The position numbers were made by a program, and so were the translations under genes. A DNA stretch of 64,000 nt from Stenogyne calaminthoides. Its lineage: Eukaryota > Streptophyta > Magnoliopsida > Lamiales > Lamiaceae. Location of the stretch: positions 14,378,175-14,442,174 of the forward strand of contig JBBCBC010000025.1 of NCBI GenBank assembly GCA_037126765.1. Reading direction: 5' to 3'. Position 1 is the stretch's first letter; each line of letters begins with the position of its first letter. The notes beneath the pieces were generated by a model, which saw nothing but the letters and a program-made list of their open reading frames with translations, did not search any database and was not told the DNA's origin. This document shows, piece by piece, positions 32,603-42,987 of the stretch.

Positions 32603-32710
32603 TTAACTCGACTTACTTGCTTTTTCTTGTGAAGCGGATGCGTCAAAGGATATGAAGAAAGCAAAAGCAATTAGGAGAATAAGAAACAACAATCTTTTGT
32701 ATGACTTCAT
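32603..32710 (-). CDS. 35-codon ORF with signal peptide; possible first exon of a small secreted protein
   Basis: Minus ATG at 32708-32710 to TAA at 32603-32605. It begins MKSYKRLLFLILLIAFAFFI, followed by SFDASASQEKASKSS: a basic start, a 14-16 residue hydrophobic core and a small-residue cleavage site near DASA-S, a convincing secretory signal. A donor-like GTAAGT follows AAAAGCAA within the last codons, so the frame may continue in a second exon on the low-coordinate side, now lost or unrecognised. AT-rich TATA-like sequence lies about 30-50 bp upstream (plus 32742-32765). It is the only stretch in the window that looks like cellular coding sequence. Function unknown. Confidence 0.4.
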   Translation of the reverse strand: MKSYKRLLFLILLIAFAFFISFDASASQEKASKSS

Positions 32711-32980
32711 AATTGTTTAAATTTATTTAGTATGGTTGAGTGTATATATTTTGAAGTATTATAGAGTCGAATGGAGGAAGAGCATTCCGTATGAATTTTG
32801 AAACATGAGTGTATGCTTAATTTTTTTTATTTAATATAAATGATCAATCATCAATCAATTTTGTTTTGTTTATTCCACATATATGTTGGAAAATTTGTGG
32901 AGTAAGTAACACGAAACAATTTATTATAATTTTTCTATGGCAAAGTATAGTGTGAGCAAGTTTTACGTTGAAACTGGTTA
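32711..32980. other. AT-rich non-coding DNA upstream of the short ORF
   Basis: Contains TATA-like words on minus (plus GTATATATTTTGAAG, 32741-32755). No other feature seen. Confidence 0.4.
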
Positions 32981-33175
32981 AAGAGTGTGACTTTTATTAC
33001 TAAAGAGTGTGATTTTTTTTTTATAAAAGGGTGTGACGTTTTTACTAAAAAGTATTCTTCATAAAAAGTGAAGGGTGTGACTTATATTATATCAAAGAGT
33101 GTCGTAGTGATAACTGAATGATGTGACTTATATTACTAAAGGGTGTGACTTATATTACTAAAGAGCATGCCTATA
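32981..33175 (+). repeat. imperfect about 23-bp minisatellite (GGGTGTGACTTATATTACTAA)
   Basis: AAGAGTGTGACTTTTATTACT at 32981, then AGAGTGTGATTTT, GGGTGTGACGTTTTTACTAA, GGGTGTGACTTATATTATAT, GATGTGACTTATATTACTAA and GGGTGTGACTTATATTACTAA. The last two units are the best conserved. Confidence 0.75.
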
Positions 33176-34200
33176 AAAAAAAAACAAATTTCACGATAAA
33201 CAAGTTTCACAACATACCAATTCTCTTTTTTATTTTGTTTTGAGAGTGATTCATGACAATTTTGTTGACGGTTGAAGAGTGACATTTCAAATTCGAGTGG
33301 ATTTGACGGATTGAATTTTTAATTATTTAATTAGGAACGCGTATGCTCATTTAATATATCTAATTTATTGTAATTTATATATTTAATATTTATTAAGTTG
33401 AAATTTCACATATTTTTTAATATTTCAAAATTGACTTAAGTAGCGGTGCTAGTTGTATATTACATGAGCATGTTTTCCAGATAATTCTTCATACGCTAAT
33501 ACAGACACTAAAATTATCATACATCATATCTGTACACAACACATAATTTTTTCTAAGTCCCGACGCCAACTATGAAAAATAAATTAATTACCAGTATGAC
33601 TAAAATTAGAGGCACACTTGCAATATGAAACGGTATCACGGTGAGATGAGGTATAAGTTGAATATTGACGCTTTAACATTTTAAGAGGGTTAGTGTGATT
33701 TGTGCTAAGTTGTACTCCGCCTCATATGAATTATTATCATATAATTATTTTATTCATCGACTCGGTTTCTAATCTGAAATACCTATACACTTTGTTTATA
33801 TTGATACATTGGGCTCTCGAAAATCACCAAAAACTCTAAATCCGAAACCACATTACTGCTTGTATGATATTACACATTGAAAAAGTTTGCTCATTTTTTG
33901 GATGGATGAGAAATTAATTTTCAAAGTTATTGTAATTAATTATTGGGGAAGGGAAAATCAATGATGATGTAGGCGGAAAGGTAGAAAAACCTAAAAACAC
34001 ATGAACATAAGGATTGGTGGGATAATTTCCGGGTTTTCTTTATACAGTACTATTCAATAATCTGGAAAACAACTACACAAAGAAGACCTATTTGTATTAG
34101 AAATTAGGGCAATATAAAGGAAAATTCTAATTTTGGTGACCAAGTAAATTTTAATCTAGGAAATTATAATTGCTGAAAATAAAGATAAGGACAAACTAAA
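33176..34200. other. AT-rich non-coding DNA
   Basis: About 1 kb without an ORF or repeat that I can support. Its right part may hold the unrecognised 3' LTR of the gypsy pol remnant that begins at 34200. Confidence 0.5.
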
Positions 34201-35927
34201 TAAGGACTAAATCGTGATCATATCTTCATCATCCTATCCCTCGGTGGGGTGATTCGCCCTCGAATCAGATGGGATCATATCTTCAAGGTTAAACGGGGGT
34301 GAGATGCTTATTGTTGAAGACGTCGGACATACGCATTGAAGGAGGGAGGCAGAGGCGATAAGCATTGGAGTTTATCTTTTCGATAATCTCCACATGGCCT
34401 ATCTTGCGGAAGGTGAGTTTGTTATATTTGTGAGGACTAAAAAGGAAAGCGGTCCTTGGTGAGGACTGCCCAAATTAAATCACCCACCTCGAACTCAATG
34501 TGGCGGTGTTTGATGTCTGGGCGTTTCTTGTATTGGGCATTGTTAGCCTCCAAGTTGGACTTGGTTGTCTCGTAGTTCGTTCCAATAATCAGCGGAGTGG
34601 TCTTTCAAATAAGCGTCCAGAGGGAGAGTTCGAATGTCTACAAGCCCCGACGTAGGCGTCCATAGACGATAAGGAAAGGGAAAAATCTGTGCCACGATTG
34701 ATGGCAGAATTGTGGGCAAACTCACTGGCTGAGCTTAGAGTCCCATGTTTTGAGGTTGTCACTGACTTGGCACCGAAGAGTAGTGCCAAAAGAGCGGTTG
34801 ACGATTTCTATTTGACCGTTAGTATGGGAATTAGACGCTACTAAAGTTAAGGGTAGTGTTCTCTAGATGCCATAAACTACGCCAGAAGTGGATGAGGAAA
34901 CGTGTGTCACGATCGGAGACGATGGAAGAAGGAAGGCCATGAAACTATACACATCTTTGAAGAAGAGTTGCGCAACATAGAGGGCGTCCAAGTACGCTTG
35001 CAAGGGATGAAGTGCACCATCTTGCTAAAGCGATCGACAACCACGAGATGGAATCGAAGCCTCGTTGAGTCCGTGGAAGGCCCGTAACAAAGTCCATACT
35101 GATGCCCATCCAAGGGGCATCGGATGTACAGAGGCAAGGAAAGGTCGGCGTTACTTAGCAGGTATGGCAACGTTTAACAAAGTGTTGGACGTCGCGACGT
35201 AAGGACGACCAGGAGTAGCATTGTTGTAGTAAAGTGATGGTACAGTCCTGTCCCACGTGGCTTACATTGTGGAGTTCGACAATGAGCTGGAGGCGGAGGC
35301 TGCAGTGTGTGAATACAAATTCTATTTTCAAAGAAGAGGAAGCCATCCACTAGAGTAAAATCTGACCTTGTTTTATCCGCTAGCTGGACCAAGACTTTAG
35401 AAAAGAAAGGATCATTCAATTACATTATGGTGAAGTTGTCGAAGCCTGGGATTGAGACACGCATATTTGAAAGGAGTGAGAGACGTCGACTTAATGCGTC
35501 AGCGACCCTATTAGAAAGGCCCAAGGTATGGCGGATAAAGAAGTTGAATTGTTTAAGGTAGGCTGCCAACGAAGCATGCCGAGAAGAAACAATATCCTGA
35601 TTGGTAAGGTGCTTCAGAGAGTTGTAATTCGTATACAAAATGAATTCGCTCTGGAATAGGTAGTGGCGCTAGTGGCGTATGGTTCGAACGATGGCATAAA
35701 ACTCGACATCGTAGACACTATAGCGTGAGCGAGGACCTACGAGTTTTTCGCTGAAGAAGGCAACATGACGACCGTCCTAGCCGAGGACCGCGCCTATGCC
35801 AATATGGAAGCATCGAAATGGAGTCCAATCAAATGTTTTGGCCTTCATGTAGTCGGTGATAGGTGGTGCCATGATCGAACTGAAGTGCGGATGATGCAGC
35901 TAGAAGGACGATAATCCATGAAAGCTG
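34200..35927 (-). mobile_element. Ty3/gypsy pol remnant D, chromovirus-like (RNase H to integrase C-terminus)
   Basis: Decayed minus-strand pol. RNase H end (35420-35638): LKHLTNQDIVSSRHASLAAY, then LKQFNFFIRHTLGLSNRVAD and ALSRRLSLL. Zinc site (35155-35346): VGQDCTITLLQQCYSW, LRRDVQHFVKRCHTC. Core (34907-35170): HLVVVDRFSKMVHFIPC. C-terminal region (34250-34800) is recognisable only in short pieces with a VxHLTPF-like end. RT and gag are absent because copia A entered at 35928; the rest is expected beyond the right window end. The Reina/Tekay-type sequence suggests a chromovirus. Confidence 0.8.
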
Positions 35928-37749
35928 TGTTGGGGAATTGATTGCCCGGATCTATTCGGGATAAATATTTAAATACAAATTTAATTCTAACAATTATTAC
36001 TAGCATGAATTAATCCTATATTAATTCAAATAATAATTCAACAACAAATCATGCATACAAATTCGTCACATAAATCCTACGCATGCGGAATTGCTAGGAG
36101 TTTACGTGAACTAAACTCTCGGAGTGACAACCGTTGAGAAGATGGATATCCCGTTCGCACGAACAAACCCAAAGAGCCTTCTCAAGTATTCCCTCGTCCT
36201 TGTTCAACAATCCGGTGGAAGGATGCTCGCGAACAATTAACAAAAGGAAAAATAAAATTATGTTGCACCACCTTTGTGGATTTCTAATTTTTCCAACACA
36301 TGGAATTGCACACTCACAATTGAAGTTTTTCGAAAATACACAATCTGTCGACGTTTCAAAATATTTGATATTTATCGACGCTGATATTTTTTCGAAAAAA
36401 TCAATTTTTGTGTCATCTTGGAGATGAAAAATTCATCCCCTATTTATAATAAGGGGGGACGAAAATTTTAGGATTTATGGGTCATTGTGAAATTGTCTTG
36501 CTTCTTCTCAAAGAAACAATCTTGAATATATCCAATATATTCTATTTCCCAAAATAAATCCCAACAAAATCTTCTCCTCCTTATTATCTTGAGATTTTCG
36601 AAAATTTACTTAATAAATAACCAAGTGGGAGATTTCTTGAATTTAATGAGATAATCTTGTATTCCAAGAATACTTATCTTCATTCCATAACAAAATTCAA
36701 AGAAAATTTTTCTCCCTCTTTTATTTATTATTTTCGAAAATAATAGGAAAATTAGGCAACAATAATTTATTTTATTTTAAACACCTTTTTCAGTTATTGG
36801 ACTTTATCTTTGGGCTACTTGAGGGGCCTTTAGGAGAATTAAGATTGTATCTTCCAATGGACCTTGAATTATCAATATTGAGCCACAATATTATTCAAGC
36901 CCATAAATATTAATTAATCCCACTACATAATTAATATTGCACTATCCATCTTAACCCATATTACAGTTAATATGGCTCCCGGTTATTATTTCCCGTGTTT
37001 AAGATTATCAAGTCCATTAATTAATTTAAGCCACTGAAATAGCTTCACTTTAATTAATATCTTTTTTCTTGGTTCAGGAACGGCCCAACATTATTATCCA
37101 TACCGAAAACTAATTCCACTTGCAAGATTTAGTATGATAAAACTTCTGAGCCTCCCAAGGGGACAAATCAAACAAGACTCACTTGCACACCGAATCTCCG
37201 TATTAAATCTTAGCAATCGTCATGTAACTAATAATATTGCCCAAGATACAAGGTATTGAATCACATTGATTCTCTACCCATCATAAGTCAAAGAAATAGT
37301 TATTAATTCCACACGATCCTATTTGAGGGACGGGATTAAGAAATAACTAACCACTGAGGTCTAATTCTTCTATATTCAGTACTGAAGAATTTATCCTCCT
37401 GTAGGTCCTCTTCAGCGCATCATAATGCACTAGTGCAATCTCTTGGTCAAGACAAGTCAATCTAAGCCTTACACTTCAACCTTTCACGATGGATTGTTCA
37501 TTTCCATCTAGGTTGTGAATTCTGTACTTTTAGTTACAAGGGATTGTTAATTTAATCTTCTGTGATCTGATATCTCTAAATTAATTACAATGTAACACGT
37601 ACTAATTATTGAACAGTTATGCAGTAAATATATGTAACATTCAATGATATTTAAAGCAACAGTGATAAATAATTTATTTCAGCAAATAAGACAGAAATTC
37701 AGTATGGTTATACAAAGTAAAAAACATACTTTACAGTATAACCCCAACA
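35928..37749 (-). repeat. 3' LTR of copia A (1822 bp)
   Basis: Plus strand begins TGTTGGGGAATTGATTGCCC and ends CAGTATAACCCCAACA. A minus-strand TATA box lies at about 36432-36446 (CCCCTATTTATAATA). It contains the private insertion 36310-36415. Confidence 0.95.
36310..36415. repeat. 106-bp AT-rich insertion private to the LTRs of A
   Basis: ACACTCACAATTGAAG...GTGTCA with internal TTTTTCGAAAA and TTTTTTCGAAAAAA inverted pieces. It is present again at 54723-54829 in the other LTR of A. The LTRs at 13587, 57159, 59009 and 60447 pass straight from GGAATTG to CTTGGGGATG. Confidence 0.85.
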
Positions 37750-37761
37750 ATCTCCCACTTA
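37750..37761 (-). promoter_or_regulatory. polypurine tract of copia A
   Basis: Plus ATCTCCCACTTA, minus TAAGTGGGAGAT, directly before the minus-strand LTR start TGTTGGGGTTATAC. This is the plus-strand primer site for cDNA synthesis. Confidence 0.85.
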
Positions 37762-37865
37762 TACTCAAAGTCTGCTTTTAAGTATACTACAACACATCTC
37801 GTGTAGAATCTACGTGACATCTAATGTCACCTGCACGAACCTAATAATATCTCTCCCACTTATAC

Positions 37866-38144
37866 TCAAAGCAAATTGGCTATGCACTTGACAGCCATTC
37901 CTCCCACATGTCTCTTGAATGTTTCCAGAGGCAGATACTTTATGAAAAGATTAACTAGGTTATCCTCCAATGCAATCTTAGCCACCTCTTCATCTCCTCT
38001 CTTAACAATTTTTCGTCTAAGATTTATTTCCTTCGGTGTGCTTGTTTGACTCGTGGACTCTTGGTTCCCTTGAATTTGCAACTGCCCCTAGCAAATATTG
38101 CTAGACAAATTCGGAACTCCATCCAAGTCCACTAAGAAGGTCTA
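37866..38144 (-). pseudogene. RNase H C-terminal end of copia A
   Basis: KIVKRGDEEVAKIALEDNLV followed by NLFIKYLPLETFKRHVGGM. This is the usual copia ending in which RNase H leads to the polypurine tract. It is cut off from the rest of pol (49383 onward) by element B. Confidence 0.8.
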
Positions 38145-38149
38145 GAGCC
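38145..38149. repeat. target site duplication GAGCC of element B, left
   Basis: GAGCC here and at 49383-49387. The unoccupied site in A' reads CTAGAGCCAAACTGG (13478-13492). Confidence 0.97.
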
Positions 38150-38761
38150 TGTTGTACCCGGTTTGATTACCGACGAACGAACAAAGAATTTGATAAAAAT
38201 CCGATCAATATAAAAGCGAAAGTGATAAATAACACACAATTTGATTACCCAGTTCGTCCGTGAAATAAACTACGTCTGGGGGCACCAAGCCAGGATATTT
38301 TACTGTATAATTTCTGCCTAGGATACTAAGATTTCAATCCTTTACAACGTACAATACAAGTTATATTTATAGACACCGAATTAGGGCAACAACCTGCATG
38401 GGCTTCCTCTCGCACGGGCCTGCCTAGGGTTTTAGCCGCCAGGCTAGGGTTTCCTTGCTTGTCCCGCAAGTCGCGCATCCAGATATACTTACCCTGATTA
38501 TAGCCCGTGAAATCCGCACCATTAATTACTCGTATCTTTACCATATTCATCCTTTATCCGACCTCGAGACCAAGTCAACTCGGTTTGCGCGACCTCCTAG
38601 GTCGCTAAACAGCCTTTACATTCTTCCAAGTCACCTCGCAACTTGCGTAGCCTTTTAAGTCACCCCGCGACCTACCTGGACATGGCAAAGGCCTCTCTAA
38701 TGACAAGTGTTAGATGGAGATATACTGCCTCTGGCAAGTCGGACTATTTCATGTTACAACA
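38150..38761 (-). repeat. 3' LTR of element B (612 bp)
   Basis: Plus TGTTGTACCCGGTTTG...CATGTTACAACA. Minus-strand TATA box at 38361-38372 (minus CTATAAATATAA). The U5 motif on minus, CTTGGTGCCCCCAGACGTAG, lies at about 38272-38293. Confidence 0.95.
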
Positions 38762-39221
38762 ATTGCTCCTGAAGTCGAGGTTGCAAGCTCGCATTGGGGC
38801 CTTGACTTGATCTGTTGTTCTTTACCGACCTGTAGCAGGTTGACATCAGGGAATGTGCTCGAAGCGGATCGTCGTCCTTGGGGAGGCGAATCGTCGCCTC
38901 GATTTCTTGGATCGGCATGGGGTATGATCGATTAGTCATGATGGCTTGGCTGATAGGTGTCGTCACGTGCCGCGAGCTCACCCATCCTGCAGATGCGGTG
39001 TCGGCCACGCGCTACCCTTGCGACTTTACATCCTTCGGGGGGACCTTAATTATACTCATATTACATTTCGACCCCCCTCTTCTTCTTTAAAAAAGGTGAG
39101 GGTTTTGGGCATAAACCCTTTACCCTCAACCTTTGTGCAGCTAAACCTTCCCCGAACCCCCGCTCTAGAGTTTTTTGGCGAGTTTCCGAACTTTCGACCG
39201 AACCCTTGTGAAATATCTTTC
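38762..39221 (+). promoter_or_regulatory. upstream region of antisense gene, copy 1 of a duplicated module
   Basis: 38764-39090 is similar to 41540-41870 (AGTCGAGGTTGCAAGCTC, GGGGCCTTGACTTGA, GGGGAGGCGAATCGTCGCCT shared with few changes). It ends in a CTTTAAAAAAGG element where copy 2 has CTATAAATAGG. It probably acts as the promoter region of the antisense gene. Confidence 0.5.
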
Positions 39222-41230
39222 GTGATGACGCCCATTGCCCAAGCCAGCGGCTACAATGTCGTTCGACTTTGCAGGGACATGGAGCTCGTAAGTGGGATCC
39301 CTAACAAAGTCGATGGCTGGCACAGAAAGTGGTGGTTCGTTGGGGGGGCATGGGAGTCTGTGGACCCTTCAAGCACTCTGCCTATACACCTCCCGACAGA
39401 TTATGTGAACCGAGTAGAACACGGTAAATCCTATGCTCTTGGTTCTGAGGTCATACTGATCTAATTCTCATTTTCTTTTACAGTGTTCACGCCCCAGAAA
39501 TCTGACCTGTATTGGGACTTCTTGGAGGCCTTCAACCTAGTTCGTGATACCCCTCCGAGCTGCCGGGACATCAACGCCTTGAACTCCGAGCTCGACCGTC
39601 TCAAGGCCAGCTTGTACACGTATCCACGTCATTTGAAGATCCCCTATAGGTATCCTCGCTGCGTGCTCATCAACTTTTCGTTGTCGACCTGTCTGACCGA
39701 CTGCAATTTCACTGTTTTTGTAGACCCCAATATCCCCATTTACCGACGCTAGCCTCCTGCGAACGTTATGGCCTCCCGCAAGAAATCCGTTCTGAGGCAG
39801 ATGAGGCAAGCGATGACTTCTGAGGCCGCTCCTCCGGGACTGATCCCTATGGAGGTCGCTCCTCCAAGTTCGGACCCCGCCGGCTCCTCCGCCGCTGATA
39901 AGGGTAAGAGGAAAGCTGGGGAGCCGACTCCGCCAGCTTTCGAGCCTGCTAGGAAGAAAGTGAGGGAGGAGATCATGACCTACCAGTCGGCGATCAATAG
40001 GGGGCTGGGGAGGTCTGACCGGGTCCGCCCCACATCACAACCGGCTACATCAACCCCTCTCCCGCCGCCAACCACCTCGCGACCGGCTTCCCCCGGTGTC
40101 TCGGCCTGGAGAAGAGGTCGCCACGAAGATGATGACTCCTACCTAGGCTGGGATGCAGTCCGGGTTGATGAGTAAGTCCTCATCTCGTTCTTTCAAATCC
40201 TTTTTAACCTTTGTTTATCTGACGATTTACCCTCTCTTTTTCAGCCCCGACTTCAGGCCAGCCGAGTTTTCTCCGGAGGTGGTTAGCTTCCTCCGGTGCC
40301 CATCAGTCCAATTGGCCGAGATCCCTAAGAAATGGCCCGGTTACCTCTCCCGCAGCCTGCAGAACCTCTCCCATGGGTGTACCCGTACTGATCACGCCAA
40401 CGCGCGTTGCCAGAAGGTGACGGGCAACCTGTACTTGGTCATGGTCCATTCCCAAAAGGTGGCCTTGTTTCTGGAGAAATCTAGTGCCCAGCTGGAGACC
40501 GAGCTCAAGAACCTCCGGAGTTGCGAGCTCGGGTTGCCACCAAGCCAAGTCGATCCTGGCAGTGGCCGAGGCATAGAAAGAGATGGAGAGATCTAAATCC
40601 GAGAACCTTCTGTGGATTTCAACCCTTGAAGGTCGCTTGGCTGAAGCCGAGGGTGGGCTGGCCACTTAGAGGTTGAGGTTGGCTCGTGCGGAAGGGCGGG
40701 GTTGAGGCGGAGGCCGCATTGGCGGCCGAGAAGTTAAAGATGGCCCGGGCGGAGGAAAAAGTGGCCGAGGTGGAGGCCGACCTGGTCGGGGTGAAAGTGG
40801 AGCTGGTCGGGGTTAAGGGGGAGCTGGATACCAGGGAGGCCCAGTTTAAAGCCGTTGAGGAGGCGAACACCAAATTTGCGACGTGATGGCATTCGCGGGT
40901 GCCATCCGAATCTATAAGGAGAACCCCTCCGGCGACCTCGGCGGGCTTATCGCCGAGCTCACAGCATATGTCCGCGACAACCCCCTGGCTCCCGATGTCC
41001 TGCCGGAGATCAAGGACCTGGAGGACATGGGAATCAATCTCTCTTTCTTCCCTGACCCCAGTCGACTCATGTACCCCCTCCCAGATCCTGAGGAGGTTGA
41101 CCCCCCTGCTGTCATATCTTCTGAACCCAGCGTGGAGGAGGTGCCGGGCTTGGAAGTCGTTCCCCCTGCAGTTGTCGTTCCCTCCGAGCCCATTGTGGAG
41201 GAGTTCCGAGCTCGAAGGTGGTTCCCCTAG
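39222..41230 (+). pseudogene. antisense additional gene of Tat element B, intron-containing, Transposase_28-like
   Basis: Reads opposite to gag-pol. Part 1 (38946/39225-39423): VVRLCRDMELVSGIPNKVDG, WHRKWWFVGGAWESVD and LPTDYVNRVEH. An intron-like gap 39424-39483 (GTAAAT...TTTTACAG) removes a stop, leading to FTPQKSDLYWDFLEAFNLVR. Next comes MASRKKSVLRQMRQ with basic, proline-rich sequence (GKRKAGE, ARKKVREE) suggesting nuclear entry. A second gap 40172-40244 (GTAAGT...TTTTTCAG, 73 nt) joins ...VRVD to PDFRPAEFSPEVVSFL in frame. Then come a coiled coil (40700-40885) and an acidic tail (INLSFFPDPS). Breaks at 39750, 40594 and 40884 remain. The WHRKWWFV pattern resembles putative plant transposon proteins; function unknown. 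Confidence 0.6.
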
Positions 41231-41403
41231 CAGTTGACATGCCCTCCAAGCCCCGTTGTGGAGAAGGTATCGAGCTCGAAGGTCGATCCGCCGGCGATTA
41301 CACAACAGGAATCTCCTTTCGGGAAGGTCAACACCCCGCCCTCAACTGCCCCTGCCGAGAAGGATTGAAGTTGCAGCCCTACCAGTCACTTTTTATTTTT
41401 CTT

Positions 41404-41515
41404 TTATCATTGTACCAGCCTTCGGGTCTTGATTTGTAATGCCCAACCTCCCGACCTTCGGGTCCTTATCAATGAAAGAAGTTATTTTATTTTTCATCTC
41501 ACTTGGTATTTGTCT
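41404..41515 (+). other. 3' flank of antisense gene 1
   Basis: CCAGCCTTCGGGTCTTGATTT and CCTTCGGGTCCTTATCAATG. A matching stretch (CCTTCGGGTCTTAATTATTG) follows antisense ORF 2 at about 42611-42632, so the downstream flank is duplicated as well. Confidence 0.5.
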
Positions 41516-41539
41516 TATTAAATAAAACTCCCATATTTC

Positions 41540-41904
41540 ATCCCCCTAAGTCGAGGTCGCAAACTCACAATGGGGCCTTGACTTGAACTGTATTCTTTAA
41601 CCGCTTCCGAAAAGTCGGACTTGGAAGTGTTCCTTTGCCAAATCCTCATCCTCGGGGAGGCGAACCGTCGCCTCGGTTTCCTGAACCGGCGTGATGTGTG
41701 ACAGATCCGCAATGATGGCCTGGGCATTTGGTGATGCCGCACTCCGTAAATTAAACCAACCACTTATGCGGCGCCGATTTCTTTGGGGGACCCTCGAGAG
41801 TTGAGATTTTGCAATCTCACCCCCGCCTTTCCTCTATAAATAGGATAGGATTTTCAGAATTACAATACACATTTTCTCCCCATATATCGCCCTAAAGCTT
41901 ATGT
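41540..41904 (+). promoter_or_regulatory. promoter-like module copy 2, with TATA box
   Basis: Repeat of 38764-39090. TATA box CTATAAATAGG at 41834-41844, about 60 bp before the ATG at 41905. The transcript would run on plus, antisense to pol. Confidence 0.55.
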
Positions 41905-42300
41905 ATGGATAACTCCGGTGAGTCCCCTATTTTGAGGCACCCTCCGGCGATGGGCTTCTCCCGCTCTACACACATGGCCTCCGGTATTCAGTCTATCCCT
42001 GCGTTTTCCCCGTTTCTGATCTTGCCTTCATCGGAGGATGACCATATGACCATTGCCAAGTTTTGCTGCCACCCGGGTGGCGGTTCTGCCGCCGCCATGA
42101 TGGAGGTGCCCCTGGCCTTCTGTGCTTCGGGCGCCGATCGGGATGATGGGATTAATGGCGATGGACATTTCCTGACATGTAATATGGATTTAGTATTGTA
42201 TATGCGAATCCGATCGGGTCAAAATGCCCTTCACAATCCCTTGAATTTTTTGCCCCACATGTATGACACTCGTGTTCATTTAAAGCGGGGAGTCCCATAG
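41905..42300 (+). CDS. second antisense ORF of element B, unknown function
   Basis: Opens MDNSGESPILRHPPAMGF and runs 131 codons to TAG. It contains FLILPSSEDDHMTIAKFCC, PGGGSAAAMMEVPLAF and NMDLVLYMRIRSGQNAL. No family recognised. A donor-like GTGAGT follows the first five codons (CCGGTGAGT, about 41918), so the real product could be spliced differently. Placement after a TATA-bearing copy of the module that precedes antisense gene 1 makes it a candidate duplicated gene, but its protein is not visibly similar to gene 1. Confidence 0.35.
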   Translation: MDNSGESPILRHPPAMGFSRSTHMASGIQSIPAFSPFLILPSSEDDHMTIAKFCCHPGGGSAAAMMEVPLAFCASGADRDDGINGDGHFLTCNMDLVLYMRIRSGQNALHNPLNFLPHMYDTRVHLKRGVP

Positions 42301-42439
42301 CGGCATCCGACGCTTCACGGATGTTAAAACATCATTTTTTGATAGTTTTGCAGCATCCTCCTCTGCGACCTCCTTCATATCAGAGGGTCGTGTCCCTAGT
42401 AACAATGTATTGCATACCAAATCGCTAGCTCGAGTAGCT

Positions 42440-42562
42440 CCCTAGTGTAGGCTAGGTTGCTAGCTAGCCTCTAAAAAATGTATTGTATTAAGAACGCGGA
42501 GCTAGTGTAGGATAGGTCGCTAGCTCACCTCCAAAAAATGTATTGTATTAAGAATGCTTCTT
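42440..42562 (+). repeat. two tandem copies of an about 61-bp unit
   Basis: CTAGTGTAGGCTAGGTTGCT...AAAAAATGTATTGTATTAAG, then CTAGTGTAGGATAGGTCGCT...AAAAAATGTATTGTATTAAG. It lies between antisense ORF 2 and the end of pol. Confidence 0.85.
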
Positions 42563-42987
42563 TTTACCGACCTCCGGGTCTATTGTACTGGGGTTCTCCC
42601 TGGCCTTCGGGTCTTAATTATTGAAATTCTCCTTTTTTAACTCCTTTGTTGTGTTGACTCGATTTCCTTATGCGATTTTTGCTTAGTACTTTGTCGTCTT
42701 AGTGTATATGCGACTTGTTTACTGGACATTTGCTTAACCGTCTTACAAAGTCGGGGGATAACCGCACCGCTAGGGTGGTGATCTCGCCTCCAGTATTTCT
42801 AAATTCACACCTCGGGTTCGCATGTTATCAATCATGTCTTTCATACAACCACATGTTATCGATAATATGTTTTTCATGCAACCCGTTTGGTTTCTACACA
42901 TAGGAATTTTTCTTTCAAGTAGAATAGAGAATTATCGTTAACCAAAGTATTTGTTTACATCGATGTGATCGGTACAGGGGTGTAAGC
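42563..42987. other. non-coding gap between antisense ORF 2 and the pol stop
   Basis: Holds the duplicated 3'-flank motif (about 42611). No ORF that I can support. Confidence 0.5.

Noticed and set aside
38946..39090. N-terminal extension of the antisense gene from 38946
   Set aside because: This part belongs to the duplicated non-coding module (similar to 41720-41870, where no ORF exists), so the start is more likely near 39225.
39620..39723. A further intron in the antisense gene (GTATCC...TTTTTGTAG)
   Set aside because: Removing it, or the alternative from 39650, leads to a short dead frame and not to MASRKKSV; not supported without RNA data.
40303..41305. Minus-strand ORFs of 120 and 228 codons opposite the antisense gene
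   Set aside because: They are shadows of GC-rich coding sequence on plus; no family motif, and the plus frame has matching splice sites and coiled-coil pattern.
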